Positions 1 through 8,437 of a DNA stretch of 59,166 bases are shown in pieces. Under the pieces are notes generated by a model. It had not been told where the DNA came from, did not search any database, and saw only the letters and a list, made by a program, of their open reading frames with translations. Origin of the DNA: Mycolicibacterium vinylchloridicum (lineage in GTDB: Bacteria; Actinomycetota; Actinomycetes; Mycobacteriales; Mycobacteriaceae); contig NZ_JACBJQ010000036.1 of assembly GCF_013404075.1 (NCBI RefSeq), forward strand, positions 1 through 59,166, given 5' to 3'. Made by a program: the position numbers and the translations under genes. Every line of letters starts with the position of its first letter. Position 1 is the stretch's first letter.

Positions 1-685
1 ACATGCCGGGCGCGGCGTACTTGGCGTTCCACGCGTCAAGCTCGGCCTGCAGTTCCGGGTCGGCGACCAGCTTGCCCTCACGCATGCCATCGGCACGTTG
101 CCGGCCCCACGTGAAGCCGCGTTTGCGGGCCCGGTCCTCATCAGAGAACGTGCCGTCAGGATTGAGATGCAATGCCATCCGGTGGGCGATGCGCTCCAGC
201 TGATCCGGGCGCACGTTGACCGCATGGGTGGCCAGCGAGCGTTCGGCCTTCTCCCGTTGCGCCGGAGACACGTGATCGGGCAGATCCCGAAAGAACCTCT
301 GAATCACCCGCAGATGCTCACCATCGAGCTGCCCGGCATGCCACGCCTGCGACGTTTCCGGCAACACCGGCGCCAATGGCTCCCCGGTCAACGTCGTGCG
401 CGGCGCCAACTGCCCGGCATCACGCATCCGCCGCCGCGCCTCGGTCGGGCTGACCCGCAACACATCGGCCAACGCGATCCCCACCGGCGGACACCCCTGG
501 AACTGCTCCAACCGGGACACCCAGGACAGCGACACCGCCGCGAGCAGCCGCCGCACCGTCTCGAGCTTCTCGACCGCCACAAATCGCTGCGCCGGGGACA
601 ACGCCTCGATATCGACCGCACCCAAGGCCTCGGCCTCACCGGCGAGCGCCTCTAGCTGGCTACTCGAACATACGTTCGAACTCAT
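1..685 (-). CDS. 13E12 repeat family protein (DUF222 domain), partial at window edge
   Basis: This minus-strand frame is open from an ATG at 685 to the window edge (about 228 residues), so the C-terminal HNH part lies outside. The translation has the typical DUF222 layout: an N-terminal helical stretch, then an arginine-rich segment and an ending like the family's conserved stretch before the HNH domain (WNAKYAAPGM). In M. tuberculosis the 13E12 family is multicopy, linked to REP13E12 elements, and several members are LexA-regulated. A perfect LexA box lies only a few codons inside the ORF, so the true start may be downstream. A TTG (codon 21) and a GTG (about codon 34) are candidates. Biochemical role is not known; the family is annotated as HNH endonuclease-like. 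Confidence 0.85.
   Translation of the reverse strand, partial: MSSNVCSSSQLEALAGEAEALGAVDIEALSPAQRFVAVEKLETVRRLLAAVSLSWVSRLEQFQGCPPVGIALADVLRVSPTEARRRMRDAGQLAPRTTLTGEPLAPVLPETSQAWHAGQLDGEHLRVIQRFFRDLPDHVSPAQREKAERSLATHAVNVRPDQLERIAHRMALHLNPDGTFSDEDRARKRGFTWGRQRADGMREGKLVADPELQAELDAWNAKYAAPGM
664..679. promoter_or_regulatory. LexA (SOS) box at the 5' end of the 13E12-family gene
   Basis: The sequence TCGAACATACGTTCGA is a perfect 16-bp palindrome matching the mycobacterial SOS box TCGAAC-N4-GTTCGA. It lies inside the first codons of the annotated minus-strand frame. That position is compatible with LexA repression if translation starts downstream of the box. Confidence 0.85.
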
Positions 686-740
686 GAATCAGAGACTACT
701 CCAGACCACCGACAAAAAGCGGCGCGCCCGGGACGTGAAG

Positions 741-1178
741 TCAGTCGTCCAGCGTCTTGCCGCTGTGCATCTTCAGCGCGTCGTTGACGTTGGCCTTCTT
801 GTCTTCGCCCTTACCCGCCTCGGCGGCCTTCTTGCGTTTGGCCGTGACCTTGGTGACAACGCCGTCGAGCTTCGAACCCAGTGGGAAGCCGAGGTAGTGC
901 GTCAAGAAGATCGCCATCTCCTTGAGTTCCTCGGGGGTGAGTTCCTCATTGTGCAGGGCGGCATTGGCCTGGATCTCGGCGAGGTCGGAGATGCCGAGCG
1001 CGGTGACAACGGTCAGCGTCATGATCCGCTTGTCCCGCATGGTCAATCCCGGCCGCGTCCAGATCGTGCCGAACAGGTGGTCCGCCGTGAGCGCGAAGTA
1101 GTCCCCCGGCGAGTCCGGCATCTCCCAGCCGTAGACCTCGTTCATCTTGTCCAGGCCCTTGCGGCGCAACTCGTCCAT
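741..1178 (-). CDS. Carboxymuconolactone decarboxylase family protein (Rv0771-like)
   Basis: A 145-residue all-helical protein resembling the CMD/AhpD-like family, which includes gamma-carboxymuconolactone decarboxylases and thiol peroxidase relatives. It has the family stretch of an arginine-rich loop followed by an LTVVTALG helix, but I see no AhpD-type CxxC, so a peroxidase role is unlikely. The ATG at 1178 is preferred because GAAGGAG sits about 5 bases upstream; an in-frame GTG at 1184 overlaps the stop of the upstream dehydrogenase gene. It is the last gene of the minus-strand aldehyde dehydrogenase operon, in the order of M. tuberculosis Rv0768-Rv0771. The substrate is unknown. Confidence 0.85.
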   Translation of the reverse strand: MDELRRKGLDKMNEVYGWEMPDSPGDYFALTADHLFGTIWTRPGLTMRDKRIMTLTVVTALGISDLAEIQANAALHNEELTPEELKEMAIFLTHYLGFPLGSKLDGVVTKVTAKRKKAAEAGKGEDKKANVNDALKMHSGKTLDD

Positions 1179-1180
1179 CG

Positions 1181-2035
1181 TCACTCCTTCGTGTAGGGAA
1201 CACCGAGCCCGGCGGCCAGGTCCCGTAGTGCGATCTCGGCCAGCGGCAGCTCGACGCCTGCGGATTCACCCAGAGCGAGAGCCAGTTTCAGGTCTTTTTC
1301 GGCCAAGCCGCGGGTATGCATGAACATGTCGTAGACGAAGTGTTCCGGCTCGAGCGGTTTGGTGTCGTCGCGGACCATGATCGCACCGGGGCCACCACTC
1401 TGGGCGTCGCTGTGCCGCACCACGCGACCGAGTTTCTGCAGGTCGATCCCGGCCGCTTCGGCAAGCTTGGCCGCCTCACACGCGGCGGCAAAGCCGATGA
1501 AGGTCAACATGTTACGAGCCAACTTCATCCGGGTTCCAGCTCCGGGCTCACCCGCACGGACCACCATCGAGGCCCATTGCTTGAAGACGGGCTTGACGAT
1601 GTCGTACGCCTCGTCGTCCGCACCGACCATCACGGCCAGCTCGCCCTTGTCGGCAGCGCCGGCGCCGCCACTGACCGGGGCGTCGACGATGTGAATACCC
1701 CTGGGCCGCAACTGCTCAGCCAGTTCGGCGGCGGTGCCCGGCTCGATCGTCGAATGGATCGCGATGACCGTTCCAGGCTTGGCGTGTTCGGCGAGCTGGC
1801 CCACCACATCGCGCACCTGCTCGTCGTTGAGCACGGTCACTTCGATGACATCCGCCGCGGCAACATCAGCCACATTGTCTGCCAATGTGGCGCCGAGTTC
1901 GGCCAGCGGCGTCATGGCCTCGGTCCGCACATCGAAAACGATGAGCCCACCCGGCCACTCGACCAGCCGCTTGGCCATCGGCGCACCCTGGTTTCCCAGA
2001 CCGATGTAGCCGACCTTGACGTCACTGGAGCTCAT
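1181..2035 (-). CDS. NAD(P)-dependent 3-hydroxyisobutyrate dehydrogenase-like oxidoreductase (Rv0770-like)
   Basis: A 284-residue beta-hydroxyacid dehydrogenase. The N-terminus has the Rossmann nucleotide-binding motif GYIGLGNQGAPMAKRL. The substrate-binding signature DAPVSGGAGAADKGEL follows near residue 120, and a lysine-containing helix (GTRMKLARNML) supplies the usual catalytic Lys. The frame extends upstream, but ATG 2035 places the Rossmann motif at the expected distance from the start. The start overlaps the SDR stop (ATGA), indicating translational coupling. It probably oxidises a hydroxyacid or semialdehyde made by the operon; the real substrate is not known. Confidence 0.9.
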   Translation of the reverse strand: MSSSDVKVGYIGLGNQGAPMAKRLVEWPGGLIVFDVRTEAMTPLAELGATLADNVADVAAADVIEVTVLNDEQVRDVVGQLAEHAKPGTVIAIHSTIEPGTAAELAEQLRPRGIHIVDAPVSGGAGAADKGELAVMVGADDEAYDIVKPVFKQWASMVVRAGEPGAGTRMKLARNMLTFIGFAAACEAAKLAEAAGIDLQKLGRVVRHSDAQSGGPGAIMVRDDTKPLEPEHFVYDMFMHTRGLAEKDLKLALALGESAGVELPLAEIALRDLAAGLGVPYTKE

Positions 2036-2781
2036 CGGAAAATCTGTCCGCCGTCGACATTGAAGATCTGGCCGGTGATCCACTTCGCCTGATCCGACAG
2101 TAGGAACAGGCACATGCCCACCAGATCGTCGACTTCACCCATGCGCGACAACGGAATTCCCTTGACGATGTCGGCAACCATCTCCTGAGGAGTAGTAGTG
2201 CGGTTAGCCTCGGTGTTGATCGGGCCGGGCGCGATCGCATTGATGCGGATGTTCTGGCCGCCGAGCTCGGTGGCCAGCTGCTGGGTGAGGCTGTTGACGC
2301 CTGCCTTGGCCAGGCCGTAGAAGTTCGAGTACAGCCATGCCGCCGTGGACGATTGGTTGATGATCGCGCCGCCGCCACGCTTGGCCATCTTCCGGTACAC
2401 CGCGCGGGTACACACCAGCGCGCCGTCGAGGTTCACGCTCATGAACTTCTTGTAGTAGTCCCAGTCGACGGTGATCAGGAAGTCCAGCTTCATCCCACCG
2501 AAGATCGCGGCGTTGTTGACCAGGTAGTCGATGCCGCCGAACTCGGCCAGCGTCGCGTCGGCCATTGCCTTGGCCGAAGCCGGGTCGCTGACGTCGACGG
2601 GCAGCGCCAGCGCGGTGCCGCCCTCACCTTTGATCCCGTCGGCGACCTTCTGCGCGCCTTCGATATTGATGTCGGCGACAACCACCGCCGCGCCCTCACG
2701 GGCGATCGCTTCGGCATAAGCCTGACCGATACCGCCACCAGCGCCGGTGACGATGGCAACCTTCTCGTCGAACTGTCCCAT
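2032..2781 (-). CDS. Short-chain dehydrogenase/reductase (Rv0769-like)
   Basis: A 249-residue classical SDR. It has the TGAGGGIG cofactor-binding motif near residue 12, NNAA, and the catalytic Ser and Tyr-x3-Lys (YGLAK). The C-terminus has the common SDR ending with ITGQ and VDGG. The ATG at 2781 is chosen because GAGAGGA lies 7 bases upstream; another in-frame ATG lies at 2787. The gene is 25 bp downstream of the aldehyde dehydrogenase and overlaps the next gene by 4 bp, so it belongs to one operon. It likely interconverts an alcohol and a carbonyl; the substrate cannot be read from sequence. Confidence 0.9.
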   Translation of the reverse strand: MGQFDEKVAIVTGAGGGIGQAYAEAIAREGAAVVVADINIEGAQKVADGIKGEGGTALALPVDVSDPASAKAMADATLAEFGGIDYLVNNAAIFGGMKLDFLITVDWDYYKKFMSVNLDGALVCTRAVYRKMAKRGGGAIINQSSTAAWLYSNFYGLAKAGVNSLTQQLATELGGQNIRINAIAPGPINTEANRTTTPQEMVADIVKGIPLSRMGEVDDLVGMCLFLLSDQAKWITGQIFNVDGGQIFR

Positions 2782-2806
2782 GTGCATTCCTCTCTCGGCC
2801 ACCGGA

Positions 2807-4273
2807 TTAGACCGCTGTGGCAATGACTTTCAGCTCGAGATATTCCTCGAAGCCGGCCAGACCCATCTCGCGGCCGACCCCGGACTGCTTGTAACCGCCG
2901 AACGGTGCATCCGCGGAGTACCACACCCCGCCGTTGACGTTGACCGTGCCGACCCGCAACCGGTCGGCGACGGATTGCGCGCGCTCCAGATCGCCGCCGA
3001 ACACGGTGCCCGACAAGCCGTATGGCGAATCGTTGGCGATGCGGATCGCATCCTGGTCGCCGTCGTGGGCGATGACCGTCAGCACCGGGCCGAAGATCTC
3101 CTCGCGCGACACACGGGCGCTGTTGTCCAGGCCGGCGATGACCGTCGGCTCGATGAAGTATCCGGTGTCGCGATCGGCCGGCCGGCCACCACCACACGCA
3201 AACCTGCCGCCCTCGGCGATCGCAAGGTCGAGATAGGACTGCACCCGATCGCGCTGACGCTCGGAAATGACCGGCCCGCAGATGGTTCCGGGGTTGGTCG
3301 GGTCACCGGGCTTGAGGCCGCCCATGGTCGCCGCCGCCGCTTCGACCGCTTCGTCGTAGCGTGCCCGCGGCACCACCAGGCGGGTGGTGATCGCGCAGCC
3401 CTGGCCGGCATGCATCGAGGCGGTGAACGCCGCCATCGAGCACGCCCCGGCCAGGTCGGCGTCGTCAAGCACCAGGAATGCCGACTTGCCGCCGAGTTCT
3501 AAGAAGACCTTCTTGATGGTGGCCGCGCCGGCGGCCATCACCGCGCGGCCGGTGTTGGTGGAGCCGGTGAACGACACCATGTCCACCCGCGGGTCGCTGG
3601 ACAGCAGCGCCCCGACCGCGTGGTCGTTCGAGGTGACGATGTTGACCACGCCCGGCGGGATATCGGTGTGCTCGGCGATCAGTTCACCGAGTACCGCTGC
3701 GCACCAAGGGGTATCGGGAGCAGGCTTGAGCACGATCGTGTTGCCGGCGGCCAGCGCGGGGCCGAGCTTGGCCAGGTTGATCTGGTGCGGAAAGTTCCAC
3801 GGGGTGATGGCGCCGACGACGCCGACGGCCTCGCGCGCGATGGTGCGCGCAGTCTTGATGCCCATCGGCGAGGCGACGCCGAGATCTTGGCGCCACGAGT
3901 AGTTCTCGGCGGTGTCGGCGCAGAAGGACAGGTCCTCGACCGGCCCCTCCAGTTGGGCGGCGGAGGTCAGCATGCGCGGCGCACCCACCTCGGCCATGGT
4001 CATCTCGCGCAGCTCCTCGACGTGCTCTTTCATCGCTTCGCGGAGCTGGCGGATGCTGCGCACCCGAAGTTCGGTGTTGGTGGACCAGTCGGTGGTGTCG
4101 AAGGCGCGGCGCGCGGCGTCGATGGCCCGGCCCATGTCCTCGGCGTCACCGTCGGCCGCAGTGCCCAGGACTTCCTCGGTGGCCGGATTGATCGTCGGAT
4201 ATCTGCCGTTGCCACCCGGCACCAGCTTCCCGTCGATGAAGAGATCGCTGTTCCCATCGGCCGCAATCGCCAT
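2807..4273 (-). CDS. aldA: NAD(P)+-dependent aldehyde dehydrogenase (AldA/Rv0768-like)
   Basis: A 488-residue enzyme of the aldehyde dehydrogenase superfamily, oxidising an aldehyde to the carboxylate. The catalytic Glu region (LELGGKSAFLVLDDAD) and the active-site Cys (GQGCAITTRLVVP) are present, as is PWNFPHQINLAKLGPAL of the cofactor pocket. The ORF could start further upstream, but ATG 4273 gives the usual N-terminus (LFIDGKLV). It is first in the minus-strand operon and diverges from a TetR/CYP123 operon. A perfect 12-bp palindrome 23 bp upstream of the start is probably the TetR operator, so the aldehyde may come from the P450/SDR products. Symbol by resemblance to M. tuberculosis aldA. 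Confidence 0.9.
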   Translation of the reverse strand: MAIAADGNSDLFIDGKLVPGGNGRYPTINPATEEVLGTAADGDAEDMGRAIDAARRAFDTTDWSTNTELRVRSIRQLREAMKEHVEELREMTMAEVGAPRMLTSAAQLEGPVEDLSFCADTAENYSWRQDLGVASPMGIKTARTIAREAVGVVGAITPWNFPHQINLAKLGPALAAGNTIVLKPAPDTPWCAAVLGELIAEHTDIPPGVVNIVTSNDHAVGALLSSDPRVDMVSFTGSTNTGRAVMAAGAATIKKVFLELGGKSAFLVLDDADLAGACSMAAFTASMHAGQGCAITTRLVVPRARYDEAVEAAAATMGGLKPGDPTNPGTICGPVISERQRDRVQSYLDLAIAEGGRFACGGGRPADRDTGYFIEPTVIAGLDNSARVSREEIFGPVLTVIAHDGDQDAIRIANDSPYGLSGTVFGGDLERAQSVADRLRVGTVNVNGGVWYSADAPFGGYKQSGVGREMGLAGFEEYLELKVIATAV

Positions 4274-4295
4274 CCCGATTCCCGTCTGCTTCGTT

Positions 4296-4307
4296 GGACA
4301 CGTGTCC
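4296..4307. promoter_or_regulatory. Palindromic operator, proposed TetR site upstream of aldA
   Basis: GGACACGTGTCC is a perfect 12-bp palindrome between the divergent aldA and TetR genes. On the minus strand, TATGGT (4325-4330) fits the actinobacterial -10 pattern TANNNT and would place the start of transcription just upstream of the palindrome. A closely related site lies at 4443-4454. Assignment to the adjacent TetR protein is inference. Confidence 0.65.
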
Positions 4308-4442
4308 GAGATTCTGTCTTCCGCACCATAACCTCCGACGCGTCCGTGGTGCAAGGTTCTTCCGGCAAGCCGGTGTCAGTATGGCCGTTGAACTGGTAAT
4401 TCCCGGATTCTCTTGCCTATCCTGCCCGCATTCCGATAACTT

Positions 4443-4454
4443 GGACATGTGTCC
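4443..4454. promoter_or_regulatory. Second TetR-type operator overlapping the regulator start codon
   Basis: GGACATGTGTCC repeats the upstream palindrome with one change and shares the TTGGACA flank. It overlaps the GTG start at 4449. A TAACTT element at 4437-4442 fits a -10 box and would give a transcript starting at about the GTG, so the mRNA may be leaderless and autorepressed. Confidence 0.6.
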
Positions 4455-5042
4455 AGCGATGCTGTCCTTGCCGTCACCCCAGATGGTGATGACGCGCCGC
4501 GCAATCGCCGCCAGGAAGAAACCTTCCGCAAGGTGTTGCGCGCCGGCATGGAGATGCTGCGTGAAACGTCGTACGCCGACCTGACCGTGCGGTCCGTCGC
4601 GGCGCGCGCGAAGGTGGCACCGGCCACGGCGTACACCTACTTCTCGTCCAAGAACCATCTGATCGCCGAGGTGTACCTCGACTTGATGCGTCAGGTCCCC
4701 TACTTCACCGACGTCAACGACACCCGCCTGCACCGCGTCCGGCAGACGCTGCGCAGCCTGGCACTGGTGATCGCCGACGAGCCCGAGTTCGCCGCGGCGT
4801 GCACCACCGCCATGTTGAGCAACGACGCCGGAGTGCATCCGGCGCGGGACCGCATCGGCGCCGAAATTCACAAACGGATCAAGTCGGCATTGGGGCCGGA
4901 CGCCGATCCACAGATCGTGTCCGCATTGGAGATGACGTACTACGGCGCGCTCGTACACGCCGGCAGCGGAACCATGAGCTACCGACAGGTCGCTGACCGG
5001 ATCGGCTATGTCGCGGGACTTATCTTGGGAGAGAACCAATGA
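4449..5042 (+). CDS. TetR family transcriptional regulator (Rv0767c-like)
   Basis: A 197-residue regulator with an N-terminal TetR helix-turn-helix at about residues 20-65 (helix LTVRSVAARA, recognition part ATAYTYFSSKNHLI). The rest is a ligand-binding helical domain with no recognisable ligand. The start is GTG 4449, inside one of two matching palindromes, and no Shine-Dalgarno precedes it, which fits a leaderless message. It is the first gene of the operon with cyp123, SDR, cyp51 and ferredoxin; its stop overlaps the cyp123 start. It probably represses both this operon and the divergent aldA operon. Confidence 0.9.
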   Translation: MSSDAVLAVTPDGDDAPRNRRQEETFRKVLRAGMEMLRETSYADLTVRSVAARAKVAPATAYTYFSSKNHLIAEVYLDLMRQVPYFTDVNDTRLHRVRQTLRSLALVIADEPEFAAACTTAMLSNDAGVHPARDRIGAEIHKRIKSALGPDADPQIVSALEMTYYGALVHAGSGTMSYRQVADRIGYVAGLILGENQ

Positions 5043-6253
5043 GCGTGCAGAGTCCAGACGTGGTGCTGGATCCCTACAACTACGACTTCCACGAGGATCC
5101 CTACCCGTACTACAAGCGGCTGCGCGACGAGGCCCCGCTGTACTACAACGACGACCTGAAGTTCTGGGCGCTGTCCCGGCACCAGGATGTGTTGCAGGGC
5201 TTCCGTAACAGCACGACGCTGTCCAACAAGTACGGGGTCTCGCTGGACCCGGCATCCCGCGGCCCGCACGCCTCCAAGACGATGTCGTTCTTGGCCATGG
5301 ACGATCCGGCTCACCTTCGACTGCGCACCTTGGTCTCAAAGGGGTTCACCCCTAGGAGAATTCGCGAGCTCGAGCCCCGCGTCACCGAGATCGCCGTCAA
5401 GCACCTCGACACCATGCTCGAGAAGGCCGCCGCCGGTGAAACCGTGGACTACGTCGATGAGTTCGCCGGCAAGCTCCCGATGGACGTCATCTCCGAACTC
5501 ATGGGCGTGCCCGAAGCCGACCGTGTTCAGGTCCGCGCCTGGGCCGATGGTGTGATGCACCGCGATGAAGGCGTCACCGACGTGCCGCCGGAGGCCGTCG
5601 AGGCGTCGCTCAACCTGATCGTCTACTACCAGGCCATGGTGGAAGAGCGGCGCAAGAGTCCGACCGATGATTTGACGACGGCCCTGCTGGACGCCGAGAT
5701 CGACGGTGACCGGCTGACCGACGACGAGGTACTGGGCTTCATGTTCCTGATGGTGATCGCCGGCAACGAGACGACCACCAAACTGCTTGCCAACGCCGCG
5801 TTTTGGGGACACAAGAACCCCGACCAGCTGGCCCCGGTCTACGACGACTTCGCCCAGATCCCGCTGTGGGTCGAGGAAACGCTGCGCTACGACACCTCCA
5901 GCCAGATCCTGGCCCGCACCGTCGCCGGCGAGCTGACCCTCTACGACACCGTCATCCCCGACGGCGACGTGCTGCTGCTCCTGCCGGGATCGGCCCACCG
6001 CGACGAGCGAGCGTTCGCCCACCCCGATGACTACATCATCGGCCGGGACATCGGCGCCAAGCTCCAGAGCTTCGGCAGCGGTGCGCACTTCTGCCTCGGC
6101 GCCCATCTCGCCCGCATGGAGGCGCGAGTTGCCCTGGAAGAGTTGTTCAAACGCATCCGCGGCTACGAAGTCGACGAGGCCAACTCGGTACGCGTCCACT
6201 CCAGCAATGTCCGCGGATTCGCACACCTACCCATCACAGTAAAGGCGCGTTGA
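5039..6253 (+). CDS. cyp123: Cytochrome P450, CYP123-like
   Basis: A 404-residue soluble bacterial P450. The I-helix oxygen-activation motif is AGNETTTKLL, the ExxR motif lies in EETLRYD, and the haem-thiolate loop is FGSGAHFCLGAHLARME with the conserved Cys. The ATG overlaps the TGA of the TetR gene. Its place between the TetR and an SDR, followed by cyp51 and a ferredoxin, matches M. tuberculosis Rv0766c (CYP123), whose physiological substrate is unknown. The electron donor is likely the 3Fe-4S ferredoxin encoded two genes downstream. Confidence 0.88.
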   Translation: MSVQSPDVVLDPYNYDFHEDPYPYYKRLRDEAPLYYNDDLKFWALSRHQDVLQGFRNSTTLSNKYGVSLDPASRGPHASKTMSFLAMDDPAHLRLRTLVSKGFTPRRIRELEPRVTEIAVKHLDTMLEKAAAGETVDYVDEFAGKLPMDVISELMGVPEADRVQVRAWADGVMHRDEGVTDVPPEAVEASLNLIVYYQAMVEERRKSPTDDLTTALLDAEIDGDRLTDDEVLGFMFLMVIAGNETTTKLLANAAFWGHKNPDQLAPVYDDFAQIPLWVEETLRYDTSSQILARTVAGELTLYDTVIPDGDVLLLLPGSAHRDERAFAHPDDYIIGRDIGAKLQSFGSGAHFCLGAHLARMEARVALEELFKRIRGYEVDEANSVRVHSSNVRGFAHLPITVKAR

Positions 6254-7077
6254 TGCCCCGTTTCGCTCCCCTTCCCGACCGCAGGCCAGCCATCGTCGCC
6301 GGCGCCTCGTCCGGTATCGGCGAAGCCACCGCCATCGAACTCGCCTCCCACGGGTTCCCGGTCGCACTCGGCGCACGCCGGGTCGAGAAGCTCGACGACA
6401 TCGTCGGCAAGATCAACGCCGACGGCGGCGAAGCGGTCGGCTTCCACCTCGACGTCACCGACCCCGACTCGGTGAAATCGTTTGTCGCGCAGTCGACCGA
6501 GGCGCTCGGCGACATCGAGGTGCTGGTTGCCGGCGCCGGCGACACCTACTTCGGCAAGCTCGACGAGATCACCAGCGACGAGTTCGACTCACAGCTGCAG
6601 ATCCACCTGGTCGGCGCCTTCCGGCTGGCCAACGCCGTGCTGCCCGGGATGATGGCACGCCAGCGCGGCGATCTCATCTTCGTCGGCTCTGATGTCTCGC
6701 TCCGGCAGCGCCCGCACATGGGTGCCTACGGTGCGGCCAAGGCCGCGCTGGTCGCCATGGTGACCAACTTCCAGATGGAGCTCGAAGGCACCGGCGTGCG
6801 CGCCTCGATCGTGCACCCCGGCCCGACCAAGACCTCGATGGGCTGGAGCCTACCCGCAGAGAAAATCGGTCCGGCACTTGAGGATTGGGCCAAGTGGGGG
6901 CAGGCCCGGCACGACTACTTCCTGCGCGCGGCCGACCTCGCCCGCGCCATCACGTTCGTCGCGGAGACGCCCCGCGGCGGCTTCATCGCCAACATGGAGC
7001 TCCAGCCCGAAGCTCCACTGGCCGACAACAAAGACCGTCAAAAGCTCGCTCTCGGCGAGGAAGGAATGCCGTCATGA
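6253..7077 (+). CDS. Short-chain dehydrogenase/reductase (Rv0765c-like)
   Basis: A 274-residue SDR. It has AGASSGIGEA for NAD(P) binding near residue 17, the NxxAG-type region reading VAGAGD, and the active-site Tyr-x3-Lys in YGAAKAALV. The start ATG at 6253 shares its A with the P450 stop (TGATG). The stop overlaps the cyp51 start, so it is translationally coupled on both sides. Its position between two P450 genes suggests it acts on a hydroxylated sterol or lipid, but the substrate is not known. Confidence 0.88.
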   Translation: MPRFAPLPDRRPAIVAGASSGIGEATAIELASHGFPVALGARRVEKLDDIVGKINADGGEAVGFHLDVTDPDSVKSFVAQSTEALGDIEVLVAGAGDTYFGKLDEITSDEFDSQLQIHLVGAFRLANAVLPGMMARQRGDLIFVGSDVSLRQRPHMGAYGAAKAALVAMVTNFQMELEGTGVRASIVHPGPTKTSMGWSLPAEKIGPALEDWAKWGQARHDYFLRAADLARAITFVAETPRGGFIANMELQPEAPLADNKDRQKLALGEEGMPS

Positions 7078-8429
7078 CGATCACAAAAGAAGTACAACGG
7101 GTTTCGGGCGGCGATGAAGAACACGGCCACCTCGAGGAGTTCCGCACCGACCCGATCGGGCTGATGCAGCGCATCCGCGACGAATGCGGCGACCTCGGCT
7201 GGTTTCAGCTCGCCGACAAACAGGTGATCCTGCTGACCGGCTCGGAGGCCAACGAGTTCTTCTTCCGCTCTTCCGATGCCGACCTCAACCAGGCCGAGGC
7301 CTACCCGTTCATGACGCCGATCTTCGGCGAGGGTGTGGTGTTCGACGCCGACCCCGAGCGCCGCGCGGAGATGCTGCACAACACCGCCCTGCGCGGCGAG
7401 CAGATGAAGGGTCACGCCGCGACCATCGAGGCCGAAGTCCGCAAGATGATCGCGAACTGGGGCGAGGAAGGCGAGATCGATCTGCTGGAGTTCTTCGCCG
7501 AGTTGACGATCTACACCTCGACGGCGTGCCTGATCGGCCTCAAGTTCCGCAACCAGCTCGACTCGCGGTTCGCGAACTACTATCACCTGCTCGAGCGCGG
7601 CACCGACCCGCTGTGCTACGTGGATCCCTACCTGCCGATCGAGAGCTTCCGCATCCGTGACGAGGCGCGCGCCAGCCTGGTGAAGTTGGTCCAAGAGGTC
7701 ATGGACGGCCGAATTGCCAACCCGCCCACCGACAAGAGCGATCGCGACCTGCTCGACGTGTTGGTCTCCGTCAAGGACGAGGACGGCAATCCGCGCTTCT
7801 CGGCCAACGAGGTCACCGGCATGTTCATCTCGCTGATGTTCGCCGGGCACCACACCAGTTCGGGCACCTCGTCGTGGACGCTCATCGAGCTGCTGCGCAA
7901 CCCGCAGTTCTACGCCAAGGTGCAGCAGGAGCTCGACGAGGTGTATTCCGACGGCCAGGAGGTGAGTTTCCATGCGCTGCGCCAGATTCCGAACATCGAC
8001 AACGCGCTCAAGGAAACCCTGCGGCTGCATCCGCCCCTGATCATCCTGATGCGGGTCGCCCAGGACGAGTTCGAGGTGCAGGGTTACCGGATCCACAAGG
8101 GCCAGATGGTGGCCGCGTCGCCGGCGATCTCCAACCGCCTGCCTGAGGACTTCCCGAACCCGGACGCGTTCGACCCCGACCGCTACGAGAAGCCGCGCCA
8201 AGAGGACATCGTCAACCGCTGGACCTGGATCCCGTTCGGCGCCGGCAGACACCGGTGCGTCGGTGCCGCGTTCGCGCAGATGCAGATCAAGGCGATCTTC
8301 TCGGTTCTGTTGCGGGAGTACGAGTTCGAGATGGCGCAGCCGCCCGAGTCGTACCAGAACGACCACTCCAAGATGGTGGTTCAACTGGCCAGGCCCGCGA
8401 AGGTCCGCTACCGCAAGCGCACGTCGTAG
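7074..8429 (+). CDS. cyp51: CYP51, sterol 14-alpha-demethylase-type cytochrome P450
   Basis: At 451 residues it has the same length as M. tuberculosis CYP51. Diagnostic features are the B' region with FGEGVVFDADPERR, the I-helix motif FAGHHTSSGTSSW containing the CYP51-typical HTS triad, ETLRLHPP for ExxR, and PFGAGRHRCVGAAFA for the haem Cys. Family members remove the 14-alpha methyl group of sterols; in mycobacteria, which do not make cholesterol, the natural substrate is unclear. ATG 7074 overlaps the SDR stop. The ferredoxin gene starts 8 bp after its stop codon, as in M. tuberculosis, and is its probable electron donor. Confidence 0.95.
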   Translation: MTITKEVQRVSGGDEEHGHLEEFRTDPIGLMQRIRDECGDLGWFQLADKQVILLTGSEANEFFFRSSDADLNQAEAYPFMTPIFGEGVVFDADPERRAEMLHNTALRGEQMKGHAATIEAEVRKMIANWGEEGEIDLLEFFAELTIYTSTACLIGLKFRNQLDSRFANYYHLLERGTDPLCYVDPYLPIESFRIRDEARASLVKLVQEVMDGRIANPPTDKSDRDLLDVLVSVKDEDGNPRFSANEVTGMFISLMFAGHHTSSGTSSWTLIELLRNPQFYAKVQQELDEVYSDGQEVSFHALRQIPNIDNALKETLRLHPPLIILMRVAQDEFEVQGYRIHKGQMVAASPAISNRLPEDFPNPDAFDPDRYEKPRQEDIVNRWTWIPFGAGRHRCVGAAFAQMQIKAIFSVLLREYEFEMAQPPESYQNDHSKMVVQLARPAKVRYRKRTS

Positions 8430-8437
8430 GAGTCGTC

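Noticed and set aside
396..1196. Plus-strand open frames over the first 1.2 kb
   Set aside because: They overlap the DUF222 and carboxymuconolactone-decarboxylase-like genes, which have clear family motifs on the minus strand.
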